From: an uncultured Draconibacterium sp.
GTDB taxonomy: Bacteria; Bacteroidota; Bacteroidia; Bacteroidales; Prolixibacteraceae
Assembly (NCBI GenBank): GCA_947492175.1
Contig: CANLMQ010000069.1
Coordinates: 1-6,357 of the forward strand
Length of the DNA stretch: 6,357 nt
Direction: 5' to 3'
Positions within the stretch are counted from its first letter, which is position 1. Each line of letters begins with the position of its first letter. The notes below the pieces were generated by a model, which saw only the letters and a list, made by a program, of their open reading frames with translations, was not told where the DNA came from and made no database searches. Position numbers and translations under genes: made by a program. Shown in pieces: positions 6,094 through 6,357 of this stretch.

Positions 6094-6282
6094 TAAAAAC
6101 CCGGAATATGCATTAAAAAATCTATTTCGAGTTGTAACTACTTCAAAATATACCGTTTTACTACATTTTAAAGCCTCACCGTAACGGTGCTATGGTTTCG
6201 TTTTAAAATGTTATATTTTATTGTATTTACAGCTCTCATAACAAAGTTTTAATACATAATTCGGATTTGATTATTAGAATAT
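6094..6282. other. non-coding region after the response regulator
   Basis: This is AT-rich with no convincing gene. It contains the nested inverted repeat at 6163-6211. The response-regulator stop is followed at once by AAAAACCC, which could pair weakly with GGGTT at the gene's end, but there is no T-run after it. Confidence 0.5.
6163..6211. repeat. nested inverted repeat
   Basis: The outer arms ACATTTTAAA (6163-6172) and TTTAAAATGT (6202-6211) are perfect reverse complements. Within them sits a second perfect inverted repeat, CACCGT-A-ACGGTG (6177-6189). The 49-base unit can fold as a 10-bp stem capped by a 6-bp GC-containing hairpin, with an unpaired strand at 6190-6201. There is no T-run after it, so it is not a standard terminator. 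It could be a small dispersed palindromic element, an RNA-stability structure at the end of the response-regulator transcript, or a protein-binding site. Confidence 0.5.
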
Positions 6283-6321
6283 AAAAAAGAGGCTGTCCCA
6301 AAAGGGCGGTCTCTTTTTTTT
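6283..6321. terminator. strong bidirectional terminator-like hairpin, possibly part of an insertion-sequence end
   Basis: AAAAAAGAGGC-TG-T-CCC (6283-6299) pairs with GGG-CGGTCTCTTTTTTT (6304-6320) across the loop AAAA. The stem has about 16 base pairs with two G-T pairs and one bulged T (6296). A run of A on the left and eight T (6314-6321) on the right allow termination in both directions. GAGGCTGTCCCAAAA also resembles the terminal inverted repeats I recall from Bacteroidota insertion sequences, many of which carry such a hairpin at the end. The sequence alone shows the hairpin clearly; the insertion-sequence reading is inference. Confidence 0.7.
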
Positions 6322-6324
6322 GTT

Positions 6325-6357
6325 TCAATTTTGAGAATGGCTCTTCAACATTATGAT
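6325..6357 (-). CDS. possible 3' end of a transposase gene, cut by the window edge
   Basis: On the minus strand two frames are open from the right edge. One ends IIMLKSHSQN with TGA at 6325-6327, directly before the hairpin, as expected for a gene ending just ahead of its terminator. The other reads HNVEEPFSKLKQKK and continues through the hairpin to a TGA at 6236-6238; its first residues look more protein-like. If an insertion-sequence end lies at about 6289, one of these is probably the transposase C-terminus. Neither frame is long enough to decide. A plus-strand start (ATG at 6337, MALQHYD) is also possible but leaves no room for a promoter after the hairpin. Confidence 0.3.
   Translation of the reverse strand: MIMLKSHSQN

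Overview
This window looks like the chromosome of a Bacteroidota bacterium. The evidence is AT-rich DNA, A-rich leaders instead of strong Shine-Dalgarno sites, a lipoprotein with a C-S-K-D-D surface-export signal, signal peptides ending in A-x-A/Q, and a palindromic GCTGGCGCGG repeat of a kind I recall from this phylum. The flavour is Bacteroidales/Marinilabiliales-like, but that narrower placement is an inference from general style.

Layout, left to right. (1) Positions 1-376 are mostly non-coding: a possible start of a minus-strand gene leaving the left edge, and a pair of mutually exclusive short hairpins. (2) 377-1780 (+) is a very AT-rich gene for a predicted surface-exposed lipoprotein with Ig/PKD-like and Asp-rich, possibly calcium-binding segments. 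(3) 1781-2070 holds an AT-rich terminator-like hairpin and a GC-rich palindromic repeat resembling a REP/RAYT-type element. (4) 2071-2904 (+) encodes a secreted protein of unknown function. (5) 3022-5317 (-) holds two secreted alpha/beta-hydrolases in tandem, probably one operon read from right to left, converging on the unknown gene. (6) 5318-5583 is a divergent intergenic region with a direct repeat, an imperfect inverted repeat and a perfect 10-bp palindrome. (7) 5584-6093 (+) encodes a response-regulator receiver domain with a C-terminal transmembrane anchor and no recognisable output domain. (8) 6094-6357 is non-coding apart from the right edge: a nested inverted repeat, a strong bidirectional terminator-like hairpin whose sequence also resembles an insertion-sequence end, and a possible transposase tail entering from the right.

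Functionally, the two hydrolases are the only clear cooperating pair: both have signal peptides and intact Ser-Asp-His triads, suggesting envelope or periplasmic ester hydrolysis. The response regulator has all the phosphorylation residues but no kinase partner in the window. No complete mobile element, CRISPR array, tRNA or rRNA was seen. I found no convincing undescribed multi-gene system. The most unusual items are the membrane-anchored receiver protein and the structured intergenic repeats.
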